Positions 24,944-33,072 of a stretch of 64,000 nt of DNA are shown here, piece by piece. Position 1 is the first letter of the stretch. Every line of letters starts with the position of its first letter. The stretch is from positions 6,399,203-6,463,202 of the forward strand of contig NZ_JAGINW010000001.1 in the NCBI RefSeq assembly GCF_017876405.1, read 5' to 3'. The notes beneath the pieces were generated by a model. It was not told where the DNA came from, ran no database searches, and saw only the letters and a program-made list of their open reading frames with translations. This DNA is from Kibdelosporangium banguiense (GTDB taxonomy: Bacteria; Actinomycetota; Actinomycetes; Mycobacteriales; Pseudonocardiaceae). The translations under genes and the position numbers were made by a program.

Positions 24944-25636
24944 TCAGTGCGGGGGGAGTGTCGCGCGGTAGGTGTCTTCGCTCCAGGGGCGCAGATATGT
25001 GAGGACCGCGAGGACGCGGCGGTGGTCGTCAGGCTCGGGTTGCAGATCGAGCCGGAGCATGATGTTGCGGATGTGGGTCTCGACGGTTTTCTTGGTGAGC
25101 ACGAGCTGATCGCAGATGGCCTGGTTGGACCGTCCCTGGGCCATCAGGGCGAGGATCTCCCGTTCGCGGTCGCTGAGCCTGGCCAGCGGGTCGGCACGCC
25201 GCCGCACGCGCATCAGCTGGGCGACCACCTGGGGATCGATCACGCAGCCGCCGGTGGCGACTTGCCGGACCGCGTCCACGAACGTGCCGATTCCGGTTAC
25301 GCGTTCCTTGAGCAGGTAGCCCACGCCCCGCGGGTTGCCGTCGAGCAGCGTCGGCAGGAACTGGGTCTCCAGGTGCTGCGACAGCACCAGGACACCGATG
25401 CCGGGGTGCCTGCGGCGGATGTCGATCGCCGCCACCAGGCCTTCCAGCTGATGGGTCGGCGGCATCCGGATATCGGCGACGACGACGTCAGGTCGGTGCG
25501 TTTCGACGGCGTCGCAGAGCCCTTCGGCGTCACCGGCCTGGGCACAGATCCGGAACTGCGCTCGCCGCAGCACGTCAGCGAGAGCTTCCCGGATGAGGAT
25601 GGCATCGTCGGCAAGGACGACCGTCAGTTCAGCCAT
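24944..25636 (-). CDS. NarL/FixJ-type response regulator
   Basis: 230 residues. Receiver domain with the acidic pair in VVLADDAILIREAL and phospho-acceptor Asp in VVVADIRMPP; LuxR helix-turn-helix LSDREREILALMAQGRSNQAICDQL...TVETHIRN. ATG 25636 is chosen; GTG 25642 is an alternative. Both lie inside the 3' end of the histidine kinase gene, so the pair is translationally coupled. Targets are unknown. Confidence 0.9.
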   Translation of the reverse strand: MAELTVVLADDAILIREALADVLRRAQFRICAQAGDAEGLCDAVETHRPDVVVADIRMPPTHQLEGLVAAIDIRRRHPGIGVLVLSQHLETQFLPTLLDGNPRGVGYLLKERVTGIGTFVDAVRQVATGGCVIDPQVVAQLMRVRRRADPLARLSDREREILALMAQGRSNQAICDQLVLTKKTVETHIRNIMLRLDLQPEPDDHRRVLAVLTYLRPWSEDTYRATLPPH

Positions 25637-27362
25637 GGCCACCGCCCGTTGGGATCGCTGCTTCGACGGTCGTGCCTTTGCTGCTGACGCTGGTGATCGT
25701 CAGGTCGCCGCCGATCGCCTGCACTCGGTCGCGTAACCCGCGCAGGCCGGAACCGGCACACAGATCGGCGCCGCCTGCTCCGTCGTCGGTGACACGCACG
25801 TACAGAGATCCGTTGTCCAGAGCCACTTCCACCTCGATGAGCTCCGCTCCTGAGTGTTTGAGCGCGTTGGTCACCGCTTCGGCGGCGACGAAGTAGCCGG
25901 TCGCCTCGATCGTGGCCGGCAGCCGTGGCACCGAGGAAGCCGACAGCTCGATCGGCAACGGGGTGCGTTCGACCAGCGCGGCCACTGCCGGGACCAGACC
26001 GGCCTGCGTGAGGATCGCGGGATGAATGCCGCGGGCCAGGTCACGCAGCTCCGCCATGGCCGCGTCCACCTCGTCGACGCTGGCGTTGAGCAAGGCGGCC
26101 AGTTCCTCAGTTCCGGTGCCAAGCCGTTGCTGGGCAAGGCGAAGGCCTAAGGCGACGGCTACAAGTCGTTGCTGCGCACCGTCATGCAGGTCACGTTCGA
26201 CGCGTTGCCGTTCGGCGTCCGCGAGTTCGAGCAGTCGTGCCCGGGAGGCCCGCACTTCGGCCAGCCGATCCTGTTCCTCCTCGGCCCGCAGCTGGCTGTC
26301 CACAACGAGACCGGCGATCATGCCGACGGCCCCGAGCAGCCGCTGGTCCTCCCAGGACGTGTCGCGGCTGACCAGGGCGGCGATCCGGCGGCCGTGATAG
26401 TCCACATAGGTCACCAGGTCCCGCTGGGCCTCGGTGTCGACCGGCGCGCGGTCCACGTCACGGAAGGTCCTGGTCGGCGGATGCCACAGCCACAGCCGCA
26501 GTGACGGATCACGCAGCGTCTGGGCCAGCAGGTCGCGTAACTGCCCCGGGGTGAGCGGATCGCGCAGGGCGACAAGCAGATCCGTCACCGCTGCTGGGCG
26601 CGGTCCCGTGCGCAGGACGCCCACTGCGAATGCCAACGGCCACAAGCAGAGTGCGATCTTGGCTCCGGTCAGAACCATCGCGTAGTCCGCATGTTGCGGG
26701 CCGAGCAGACTGGCCACCGCGGACGCGGTCGCACCGGCAAGGGCGACCCCGAGAACCGGGGCCAGCATCTGCCGGGTGCTGGACGTGCCGGTCAGCCATC
26801 GGTGACACAACACGATCACGATACTGATGGCGATCAACGCGCCGGAGAATTCCAGTACCTGGCTCACCGCGATGGCCAGGGTGGACGTTTGCGTGATCGC
26901 CAGGAGGTTGCGCGGACCGGCCGGCAGGGAACCACCGAACAGGGTTCTGAGCAGGCCCAGGCCGAGCGCCGCCAGATACGCGGCGATCACGAGCCCCTTG
27001 GCCGGCCAGGTGCTCAGCCGTCCTTTCGGGAACGCCAGGACAAGGTGGACGATCATCGGCGACGCCACGTGCGCCACCAGCAGGCCGAACGTGTGCGTGA
27101 CGGGATCGCGGGACAGTTGCAGATCCTCGGCGAACGTGGCCACGCCGACCGCGACCAGCAGCAAGCCGGTGTTGTTGTCCGGACGGCGGCGGTGGGCGAA
27201 CACTCCCGCGCCAAGAAACAGCAACCCGACGAGCCCGGTCAGCACGACGTCGGCCACCGGATGGGAACCGTCCCGCGTTTTGAACAGAACCGCGCAAACG
27301 CCAAGGAACACGCCGATCACCACAACGGCGTGCAGCACCCTGCCCCTGTGCCGCTCGTCCAC
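25629..27362 (-). CDS. Membrane histidine kinase (HisKA_3/NarX type)
   Basis: 577 residues, GTG start. About eight hydrophobic helices in the first 260 residues form the sensor, then a GAF-like linker. The phospho-acceptor His is in AERQRVERDLHDGAQQRL, and the HATPase N-box in VAAEAVTNALKHSG with G-box GAGGADLCAGSGLRGLRDRV. It is the cognate kinase of the overlapping regulator gene. The signal is unknown. Confidence 0.9.
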   Translation of the reverse strand: MDERHRGRVLHAVVVIGVFLGVCAVLFKTRDGSHPVADVVLTGLVGLLFLGAGVFAHRRRPDNNTGLLLVAVGVATFAEDLQLSRDPVTHTFGLLVAHVASPMIVHLVLAFPKGRLSTWPAKGLVIAAYLAALGLGLLRTLFGGSLPAGPRNLLAITQTSTLAIAVSQVLEFSGALIAISIVIVLCHRWLTGTSSTRQMLAPVLGVALAGATASAVASLLGPQHADYAMVLTGAKIALCLWPLAFAVGVLRTGPRPAAVTDLLVALRDPLTPGQLRDLLAQTLRDPSLRLWLWHPPTRTFRDVDRAPVDTEAQRDLVTYVDYHGRRIAALVSRDTSWEDQRLLGAVGMIAGLVVDSQLRAEEEQDRLAEVRASRARLLELADAERQRVERDLHDGAQQRLVAVALGLRLAQQRLGTGTEELAALLNASVDEVDAAMAELRDLARGIHPAILTQAGLVPAVAALVERTPLPIELSASSVPRLPATIEATGYFVAAEAVTNALKHSGAELIEVEVALDNGSLYVRVTDDGAGGADLCAGSGLRGLRDRVQAIGGDLTITSVSSKGTTVEAAIPTGGGHG

Positions 27363-27496
27363 AGCCGACCTCGCCTCGCTCTACCGGGCACTCGGCATCT
27401 CGGTACCGAGCGGCTCGGCGTTACGGGGCAGGCGGACCGCCGGCCGAACTGCGCCCAATCGTGTTACGGCTGGACGCAGTCCGGTGCCCGCGGAGC

Positions 27497-27790
27497 TCAG
27501 TCGATGTTGACCATCCGCACGATCTGCTCCCTGATGGTGTTGCGTGCCTGTTCGGCGGCGCCCGAGTCGGACGCCCATGCGGTCACCGCGATCCAGGTGT
27601 TGTTCCCGCCCTGCGGCACGCAGGTGACCTGGACGACGAGGTCGCCCCGGCCGCCGCCGATCACGATGTAGTCGCCGTCCCAGGCGTTGTCGTAGATCTG
27701 CAGGGCGTAGTCGGACACCGCGGTCGAGCTCATGGACAGGCAAGTCCGGTGGTCGTAGTTCTTGTTGAATGTTCCCCAATGTGCGGCCAT
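27497..27790 (-). CDS. Hypothetical 97-residue protein
   Basis: ATG 27790 with GGGGAGG well placed upstream. No signal or membrane segment. The sequence reads as a small alpha/beta domain: SSTAVSDYALQIYDNAWDGDYIVIGGGRGDLVVQVTCVPQ, then a C-terminal helix SGAAEQARNTIREQIVRM. I do not recognise it. It is divergent from the GTPase gene across about 110 bp, so it may share its regulation. Confidence 0.7.
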   Translation of the reverse strand: MAAHWGTFNKNYDHRTCLSMSSTAVSDYALQIYDNAWDGDYIVIGGGRGDLVVQVTCVPQGGNNTWIAVTAWASDSGAAEQARNTIREQIVRMVNID

Positions 27791-27898
27791 TGTCGTCCTC
27801 CCCTTCGGATTCCGACCAACGATGACGCCCGGCGCGAGTCCTGCCATCAGGGCTGGCCCTGATGATTCCGGTCCCGCGCGCGACGAGCATTCCGGGTC

Positions 27899-29158
27899 AT
27901 GAACTCGAGCCCGGTCGTGGCGTTGATCGTTCTGGGATTGGTGGTGACGTCGGTGGTGTTGTGGCGCCGCAGGCGCGGAAGTTCCAAGCGGGACAAGGCA
28001 GTCGTGGCCACACCGGCGATACCGAAGTTCCGGGTGGTGACACTCGGCCTGCAGGGCTCGGGCAAGACCCTGCTGCTGACCAGCGTCTACCGGCGGCTGC
28101 AGGTGCCGGGAAACCGCGGGTACTTCCTGCGAGTGCCGTACGTGCAGCTGATCGAGCTGAACAAGTGGTACCGGGAGGTCGCCAGTACCGACGACTGGCC
28201 CCGCGGCACCACGCGCGGTGAGATGCGGGAGTTCGAGTTCAGCGTTCTGACCGGCATCGGCGGCGAGGCCAAGCCGATACTGGACATCGGATACCTGGAA
28301 TACCCGGGGGAGCTGCTCACCGACCCGGACGCGCCGGGATCGACCGCGCAGCAAAGCCTGCTGACCTCGGTGGCGCAGGCCGACGCGGTCGTCGCGATCA
28401 TCGACGGCCTGCGTGTCCTGCAGACCTACCAGGGTGACCGGCGCGGCCGGTCGATCCTGCAGACCACCCTCGACGCCATGGTCCACTGCCTGCTGTCCAC
28501 CCGGGCCCCGGTCGTCTTCGTGATCACCAAGTGGGACGTGCTCGACCAGCTGCACGCCGACGAGAACACCCGGCTGCAACTGGTGCACACGCTGCTGATG
28601 GGCATCGACGGGTTCCGCGACCTGGTGAACGTGCACAGCGCGCGGCGCATCGTCCGGCTGATCCCGGTGACCGCCGTCGGGCACGACTTCGCCGAGCTGC
28701 GCAACGGGATGATCCACAAACGCCCCGACGGCCACTTCCAGCCGGCCAATGTGGAGGTCGCGCTGGCGGCGGTGGTGCCGGACGTGCTCAACCAGGTGGA
28801 GCTGTCGCTGGACTACGCCACCCGGCAGGCGATCATGACCGAGATGCACCGGCAGACCCGGATGTCGCCGGCGGAGGCGGTGCGGTCGCTGAGCGCGTTC
28901 CTGGCCGACAAGGCAGCGAGAGTGCTCGCCTCCTCGATAGGTGGCGGTCTGATCGGTGAAGCGGGCGTGGCGTTGTTCATGGACGCCCGGGCCCGGCCCG
29001 ATACGCACTACCAGCGCCGGATGGCGGCGTTGAGCGAAGCCGACCGGCAGGCCGAGGAGATCGTCCAGGCCCGGCGCCGGGTCGTGCAGGCCATGCAGGC
29101 GCAGGTGACCATGCTGGAGGCCAAACTGCCCGCATCCCGGCTGAGGAGTGAGCACTGA
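27899..29158 (+). CDS. Membrane-anchored TRAFAC-type GTPase
   Basis: 419 residues. One N-terminal TM helix (about 5-22) and a basic stretch place the GTPase in the cytoplasm at the membrane. P-loop GLQGSGKTLLLTSVY (about 50-64), a switch/Walker B-like DIGYLEYPGE region, and the guanine-specificity motif TKWD (in VVFVITKWDVL) are visible. A C-terminal hydrophobic/glycine segment (VLASSIGGGLIGEAGVALFM) and a coiled-coil-like tail rich in Gln/Arg follow. It resembles double-GTPase-like actinobacterial proteins, but only one GTPase domain is evident. The next gene starts 1 nt after its stop. Confidence 0.75.
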   Translation: MNSSPVVALIVLGLVVTSVVLWRRRRGSSKRDKAVVATPAIPKFRVVTLGLQGSGKTLLLTSVYRRLQVPGNRGYFLRVPYVQLIELNKWYREVASTDDWPRGTTRGEMREFEFSVLTGIGGEAKPILDIGYLEYPGELLTDPDAPGSTAQQSLLTSVAQADAVVAIIDGLRVLQTYQGDRRGRSILQTTLDAMVHCLLSTRAPVVFVITKWDVLDQLHADENTRLQLVHTLLMGIDGFRDLVNVHSARRIVRLIPVTAVGHDFAELRNGMIHKRPDGHFQPANVEVALAAVVPDVLNQVELSLDYATRQAIMTEMHRQTRMSPAEAVRSLSAFLADKAARVLASSIGGGLIGEAGVALFMDARARPDTHYQRRMAALSEADRQAEEIVQARRRVVQAMQAQVTMLEAKLPASRLRSEH

Positions 29159-29159
29159 C

Positions 29160-29762
29160 ATGCGAACCTGGCCGTTCCTCGTCGCCCGGGGGCGCCGCAG
29201 TGGCTATCGAGTGCTGCTCGCACCGGACTTCCTGATCTCGCAGTACGGCTTTCTCGAGGACATCGCCGGATCGGGGCCGCGGACCGTCGTCACCACTGTC
29301 GGCGGCCGCAAGCTCACGGTCGTATGGTCGGAGCACACGGTCACCGGCCCCGACATCGGCACTGAAGACGCACCTCGTGACGAGCACAGCCGCCCGCTGC
29401 ACCTGCTGCACGGGTTCGTCAGCCCGGACGCCGTTCAACCGTCTGAAGTGGACTTTGATCAGTCCTTACAGGCGGCATTGGACACGTATCGGCGTTTCCT
29501 GACCGACGAGGAGCAGTTCACCGTCGAGGCGTCAGCGTCCTTGCAGCCGGACAGCAGTGCCCCCGCCGGCCCGCCCTCGGTGCCACGAAAGATCTTTCCG
29601 GTTGTCCTGGTCGGACTTGCCGCCGTCGTCACCGTCGCAGTCATCACGATCATCGCTGTGACGTCGCTGACCGGCGAACAACCACCGGTTTTGTGCCCAT
29701 CGACCACTGTGCCGACCGCGCCTGCCCCCGTGACGTCGGTGCCTCTGCGGCCGTCCTGTTGA
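29160..29762 (+). CDS. Single-pass membrane partner of the GTPase
   Basis: 200 residues with no family that I know. An N-terminal soluble domain of about 140 residues (YRVLLAPDFLISQYGFLEDIAG, EVDFDQSLQAALDTYRRFL) precedes a Pro/Ser linker, a TM helix (about 146-170, VVLVGLAAVVTVAVITIIAV) and a short Pro/Thr-rich extracellular tail. It follows the GTPase by 1 nt with GGAGTGAG as ribosome site, so the two are surely co-expressed. The topology suggests that its soluble part meets the GTPase at the membrane. Confidence 0.75.
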   Translation: MRTWPFLVARGRRSGYRVLLAPDFLISQYGFLEDIAGSGPRTVVTTVGGRKLTVVWSEHTVTGPDIGTEDAPRDEHSRPLHLLHGFVSPDAVQPSEVDFDQSLQAALDTYRRFLTDEEQFTVEASASLQPDSSAPAGPPSVPRKIFPVVLVGLAAVVTVAVITIIAVTSLTGEQPPVLCPSTTVPTAPAPVTSVPLRPSC

Positions 29763-29798
29763 GCTTTTTTGTCGGTGGGCTGGTCTAGCGTCTCCGGT

Positions 29799-30563
29799 AT
29801 GCGGACGACAACGCTGCTGGCGCGCAGGCCCGGGTTCACGATCCGGGCCGTGACCTGCTGGGACGACCACGTGGGCTGGTCGAGTCCGGAGCCGCGGACA
29901 GGGTTCGGGTTCGTGCTGGCCAGGCGCGGGCGGTTCGGGTGGCAATCGCGCGGACAGGTGGTCGATGTCGACCCCACGGTCGGGTATGTGACCGTTCCTG
30001 GGGCAGAGGAGCGGTTCGCGCATCCGGCGGGCGGGGACGTGTGCACGTCTGTCGAGGTCGGTCCGGAGTTATGGCGTGGCGGTGCCCCGGCTGACCCGGC
30101 CCTGTACGTGGACGCGCGGCTAGAACTCGCGCATCGGCGGTTGCTGAAGGCTGTGCAGGCGCAGGATGTGGACTATGGCGTGGTCGAGGAGTTACTCGGG
30201 CTGCTGGTGATCGCCGGGAAGTCGGCCGTGCCGGCCGGGTCCCGGGACCGGATGCTGCTTGCGGCAGCACGCGAGGCGATTCAGGCAGCCGACCCCGGCG
30301 GCCTGTTACCGCTCGCCGAGCTGCTGGACGTCTCGCCGTACCGGCTGAGCCGCGCGTTCACGCGTGAACTCGGGATTTCGCTGACGCAGTACCGCAATCG
30401 CGTACGAGTCGGGCGCGCGCTCGACAGACTGGAGGCAGGGGAGCAGGACCTGGCAGGGCTCGCCGCCGACCTCGGCTTCGCAGACCAAGCACACCTGTGC
30501 CGGACCATCCGCGTACACGTGGGCCGAACACCCACGGCCGTTGCAAGAATCTTCAAGACCTGA
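29799..30563 (+). CDS. AraC-family transcriptional regulator
   Basis: 254 residues. An N-terminal cupin-like sensing half, then two AraC helix-turn-helix motifs near the C-terminus (LLPLAELLDVSPYRLSRAFTRELGISLTQYRNRVRV and DLAGLAADLGFADQAHLCRTIRVHVGRTPTAV). ATG 29799 is chosen over 29769, which reads into a non-conserved leader. The VOC gene 27 nt downstream is the likely co-transcribed partner. Confidence 0.85.
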   Translation: MRTTTLLARRPGFTIRAVTCWDDHVGWSSPEPRTGFGFVLARRGRFGWQSRGQVVDVDPTVGYVTVPGAEERFAHPAGGDVCTSVEVGPELWRGGAPADPALYVDARLELAHRRLLKAVQAQDVDYGVVEELLGLLVIAGKSAVPAGSRDRMLLAAAREAIQAADPGGLLPLAELLDVSPYRLSRAFTRELGISLTQYRNRVRVGRALDRLEAGEQDLAGLAADLGFADQAHLCRTIRVHVGRTPTAVARIFKT

Positions 30564-30590
30564 GACGGCCGGAGGCCCAGACTTCCCGGC

Positions 30591-30941
30591 ATGACACTGA
30601 CGACAATCGTGATCGACACCGCGCGCCCCGCCGAGCTCGCCGCGTTCTACCAAACAGTGACCGGCTGGAAGATCGCCTCCAGCGGCGACGACTTCGCGTC
30701 CCTGACCGGCGGCCCAGTCCAGCTCGCCTTCCAGCACGTCGAGGGATACAACGCCGCCGGCTGGCCCGACCCAGCCAAGCACATGCACCTGGACTTCGAG
30801 GTCCCCGACATCGAGGTCGCGGAGAAGGAACTACTCGCCGCCGGCGCCACCAAACCCGAGTTCCAGCCCGGCGGTGCCGAATGGACAGTCCTGGCGGACC
30901 CCGAGGGCCACGTATTCTGCCTGATCCCAGCCGGAGAGTAG
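30591..30941 (+). CDS. VOC-family (glyoxalase/bleomycin-resistance-like) protein
   Basis: 116 residues comprising one pair of beta-alpha-beta-beta-beta modules: TIVIDTARPAELAAFYQTVTGW and HMHLDFEVPDIEVAEKELLAAGA, ending LADPEGHVFCLIP. His and Glu residues in these strands fit a metal site. The enzymatic role is unknown; it may be a detoxification or binding protein under the AraC regulator. Confidence 0.8.
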   Translation: MTLTTIVIDTARPAELAAFYQTVTGWKIASSGDDFASLTGGPVQLAFQHVEGYNAAGWPDPAKHMHLDFEVPDIEVAEKELLAAGATKPEFQPGGAEWTVLADPEGHVFCLIPAGE

Positions 30942-31078
30942 GCCGACCCTGCCACCCGCCTTCACGCACCAATCCCAGCGAAACCCGGCCCTACATAAGA
31001 AGAACAGCCCCCACCCTCTCCGGGGGGCGTCCCTGGTCCAGTCTATCGGGGAAGCAAGATCAGCAGGGTGTTTCAAGA

Positions 31079-31118
31079 GGTGAACCCGCGCGAAAGGGCC
31101 GTTCGCGCGGGGATCACC
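31079..31118. repeat. Long GC-rich hairpin in the 284-bp gap before ogt
   Basis: Stem GGTGA plus CCCGCGCGAA (31085-31094) pairs with TTCGCGCGGG (31102-31111) plus TCACC, loop AGGGCCG. The gap 30942-31225 otherwise holds only GGGGGG/CCCCC runs near 31010 and a GGTGTCCG direct repeat near 31160-31185. The hairpin may be a terminator, a regulatory RNA element or a dispersed intergenic repeat. Confidence 0.5.
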
Positions 31119-31225
31119 TGGATGGCGCAGGCGCTGGGCGTTCGGTGTGGTGTCCGAAATCCGCCAGCAAGGCGGTGTCCGGTCCGGCACAGTGGGTGTG
31201 TCAGTAACAATAGTCAGAGGTAGTG

Positions 31226-31774
31226 ATGAATGTGTCTGATGTCGCGGTCGGGTCGCTGGGGACGCCGGTGGGGCGGCTGTATGTGGCTGTGAGCGAGGTT
31301 GGGCTGGCCGATGTGAGCTGGCTGGAGAGCCGGGCCAAGCTGCCGGTGGTTGATGAGCCGGAGCGGGTGGCGCCTGTTCTGGCGCAGCTGGCTGAGTATT
31401 TCGCCGGGAAGCGGGAGCGGTTCGACGTCGAGATCGACTGGCGGGGGACTTCCCGGGTGCAGCAGGAGGTTCTGCGCACACTTTACTCTACTGTGGACTT
31501 TGGGGCCTCGGTTACGTATGGGGAGCTTGCTGCGCGCAGTGGGACGGATGCGCCTGCGCGGGGGATCGGGGCGATCATGGGGTCTAATCCCGTTCCTGTT
31601 GTTGTGCCGTGTCATCGGGTTGTGTCGCATGACGGTTTGGGTGGGTACAGCGGGGGTACGAGGGCGAGTGGGCTTGAGGTCAAGCGGTGGTTGCTGACCA
31701 TGGAGGGTGCGTTGCCGCCTACGCTTGACTGGGATCCCGCGGGCCTGCCTGAGCAGATGTTCCGGCGGGCATGA
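31226..31774 (+). CDS. ogt: Methylated-DNA-protein cysteine methyltransferase
   Basis: 182 residues. The suicidal acceptor Cys is in VPVVVPCHRVVSHDGLGGYSGG, with the helix-turn-helix VTYGELAARSG upstream and the Asn hinge in MGSNPVPVV. It repairs O6-alkylguanine by irreversible transfer. ATG 31226 follows AGAGG. Third codon positions are richer in T than neighbours, suggesting different ancestry or weaker expression. The stop codon abuts, without a gap, the stop of the convergent monooxygenase. Confidence 0.95.
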   Translation: MNVSDVAVGSLGTPVGRLYVAVSEVGLADVSWLESRAKLPVVDEPERVAPVLAQLAEYFAGKRERFDVEIDWRGTSRVQQEVLRTLYSTVDFGASVTYGELAARSGTDAPARGIGAIMGSNPVPVVVPCHRVVSHDGLGGYSGGTRASGLEVKRWLLTMEGALPPTLDWDPAGLPEQMFRRA

Positions 31775-32968
31775 TCACTGTTGGTAGTCCTTCAGGGTGA
31801 TCGCGTCGGCCTTCTGGAATTGCCTGGCGACGAGCGCACGCATTGGCCAGCGGGTCATCATGGTCATCGAGAGGTTGCGCATCCGGATCATCAGCGCGCT
31901 GTTGGGCGCGAAGCCTTTCATTCCACCGGGTGGCAGGGTCTGGCATTGCTTGACATAGGGGCGCATCTCGTCGTGGTATCGGGCGAACGCTGCCTCGTGG
32001 TCGTCCGGTGTCGTGGCCAGTTCACCGGCGAGCACGTAGGCGGCGACGAGTGCCACCGCGGTACCGAGTCCGGCCAGCGGCGAGCCGCAGTATCCGGCGT
32101 CGCCGAGCAACACCGTCCGTCCTTGGTGCCACTGTCTCATGTGGACCTGACTCAGTGAGTCGAAGTAGAAGTCCCCGGCGTGCGGCATCGCGGCGAGGAT
32201 CTGCGGTACCAGCCAGCCTGCCCCAGTGAACTTGGCGCGTAGGATTTCCTGCTGAGCAGCCATATCGCGCCGGTTGTAGTTCAGCGGTGGGGAGGTGAAG
32301 CTGAGCATCGCCTTGGCTGTGCCGCCGTTCTCCGGCCGAATCCCGGCGACCAGGCCGCCCGGCGCGCCGTGCATCAGGAACCAGTGGTCCAGGTTGCCCG
32401 GGTCCGGGACCGTGAAGTAGGCCATGTACCCGCCGAGGTGCCGCACGAACTCCTGCTCCGGGCCGAAGGCGAGTCGGCGCACCCCGGAGTGCAGCCCGTC
32501 CGCGCCGACCACGATGTCGAATCGCCGTACGGTACCGCTGGCGAACGTCACCTTGACGCCGTCTCCATCCTCGGTGAGCCCGGTGATCCGGTCGTCGAAC
32601 ACGTATTCGGTGCCGTCGTGTGTGGCGTCGTACAGGATGCGAGTCAGGTTGCCACGCATGATCTCGATCTCCGCCACCATCCCCTTGCCGTCGAACAGGT
32701 CGGCCGGCATCCTGGCGCCCCACCGGCCACGACTGTCCACATAGGCGAATCCGCGTTCGTCGACGCGCTCGGCCCGTACCGCGTCGAGAAGCCCCATCCG
32801 TTCGATCACCTCGCGCCCGGCGCCGCGCATGTCCACGGCGTGCCCGCCGGGCCGGGGCGCAGGCGCGACCTCCACGACCGTCGGAGCGAAGCCGTGCCGC
32901 CGCAGCCAGAACGCGAGCGCCGGTCCGCCGATACCGGCGCCTGAGATCAGTACCGTCCGGTTGATCAT
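31775..32968 (-). CDS. FAD-dependent monooxygenase (TetX/PgaE-like group A)
   Basis: 397 residues. The Rossmann FAD motif VLISGAGIGGPALAFWLRRHG is at the N-terminus, the DG motif in VVGADGLHSGVRRL, and the GD motif in VLLGDAGYCGSPLAGLG. Such enzymes hydroxylate aromatics or antibiotics (tetracyclines, rifamycins) using NAD(P)H. ATG 32968 is chosen because it immediately precedes the Rossmann strand and has GAGGGGG upstream. It is divergent from a GntR-TetR fusion repressor, a typical drug- or xenobiotic-inducible arrangement. Confidence 0.9.
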   Translation of the reverse strand: MINRTVLISGAGIGGPALAFWLRRHGFAPTVVEVAPAPRPGGHAVDMRGAGREVIERMGLLDAVRAERVDERGFAYVDSRGRWGARMPADLFDGKGMVAEIEIMRGNLTRILYDATHDGTEYVFDDRITGLTEDGDGVKVTFASGTVRRFDIVVGADGLHSGVRRLAFGPEQEFVRHLGGYMAYFTVPDPGNLDHWFLMHGAPGGLVAGIRPENGGTAKAMLSFTSPPLNYNRRDMAAQQEILRAKFTGAGWLVPQILAAMPHAGDFYFDSLSQVHMRQWHQGRTVLLGDAGYCGSPLAGLGTAVALVAAYVLAGELATTPDDHEAAFARYHDEMRPYVKQCQTLPPGGMKGFAPNSALMIRMRNLSMTMMTRWPMRALVARQFQKADAITLKDYQQ

Positions 32969-33018
32969 TGCTGTGCCCCCTCGACACGTACGATGTTCCA
33001 CTTGTGCGTACACCGTAT

Positions 33019-33050
33019 GTGTACTAGTCAAGCCCGCTTGGTGTACTAGT
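33019..33050. promoter_or_regulatory. Direct repeats GTGTACTAGT, 22-bp period (operator)
   Basis: Identical 10-mers at 33019-33028 and 33041-33050, one on the same helix face two turns from the other. The second lies in a perfect palindrome GTACTAGTAC (33043-33052). They sit in the 104-bp divergent gap, just before the fusion repressor start. Confidence 0.65.
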
Positions 33051-33072
33051 ACGGTGGGAGGAGGGCCGATCG

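Noticed and set aside
31007..31030. CCCCC/GGGGGG arms after the VOC gene as a terminator
   Set aside because: The arms are simple C and G runs with a weak loop and no U-run; too little to call.
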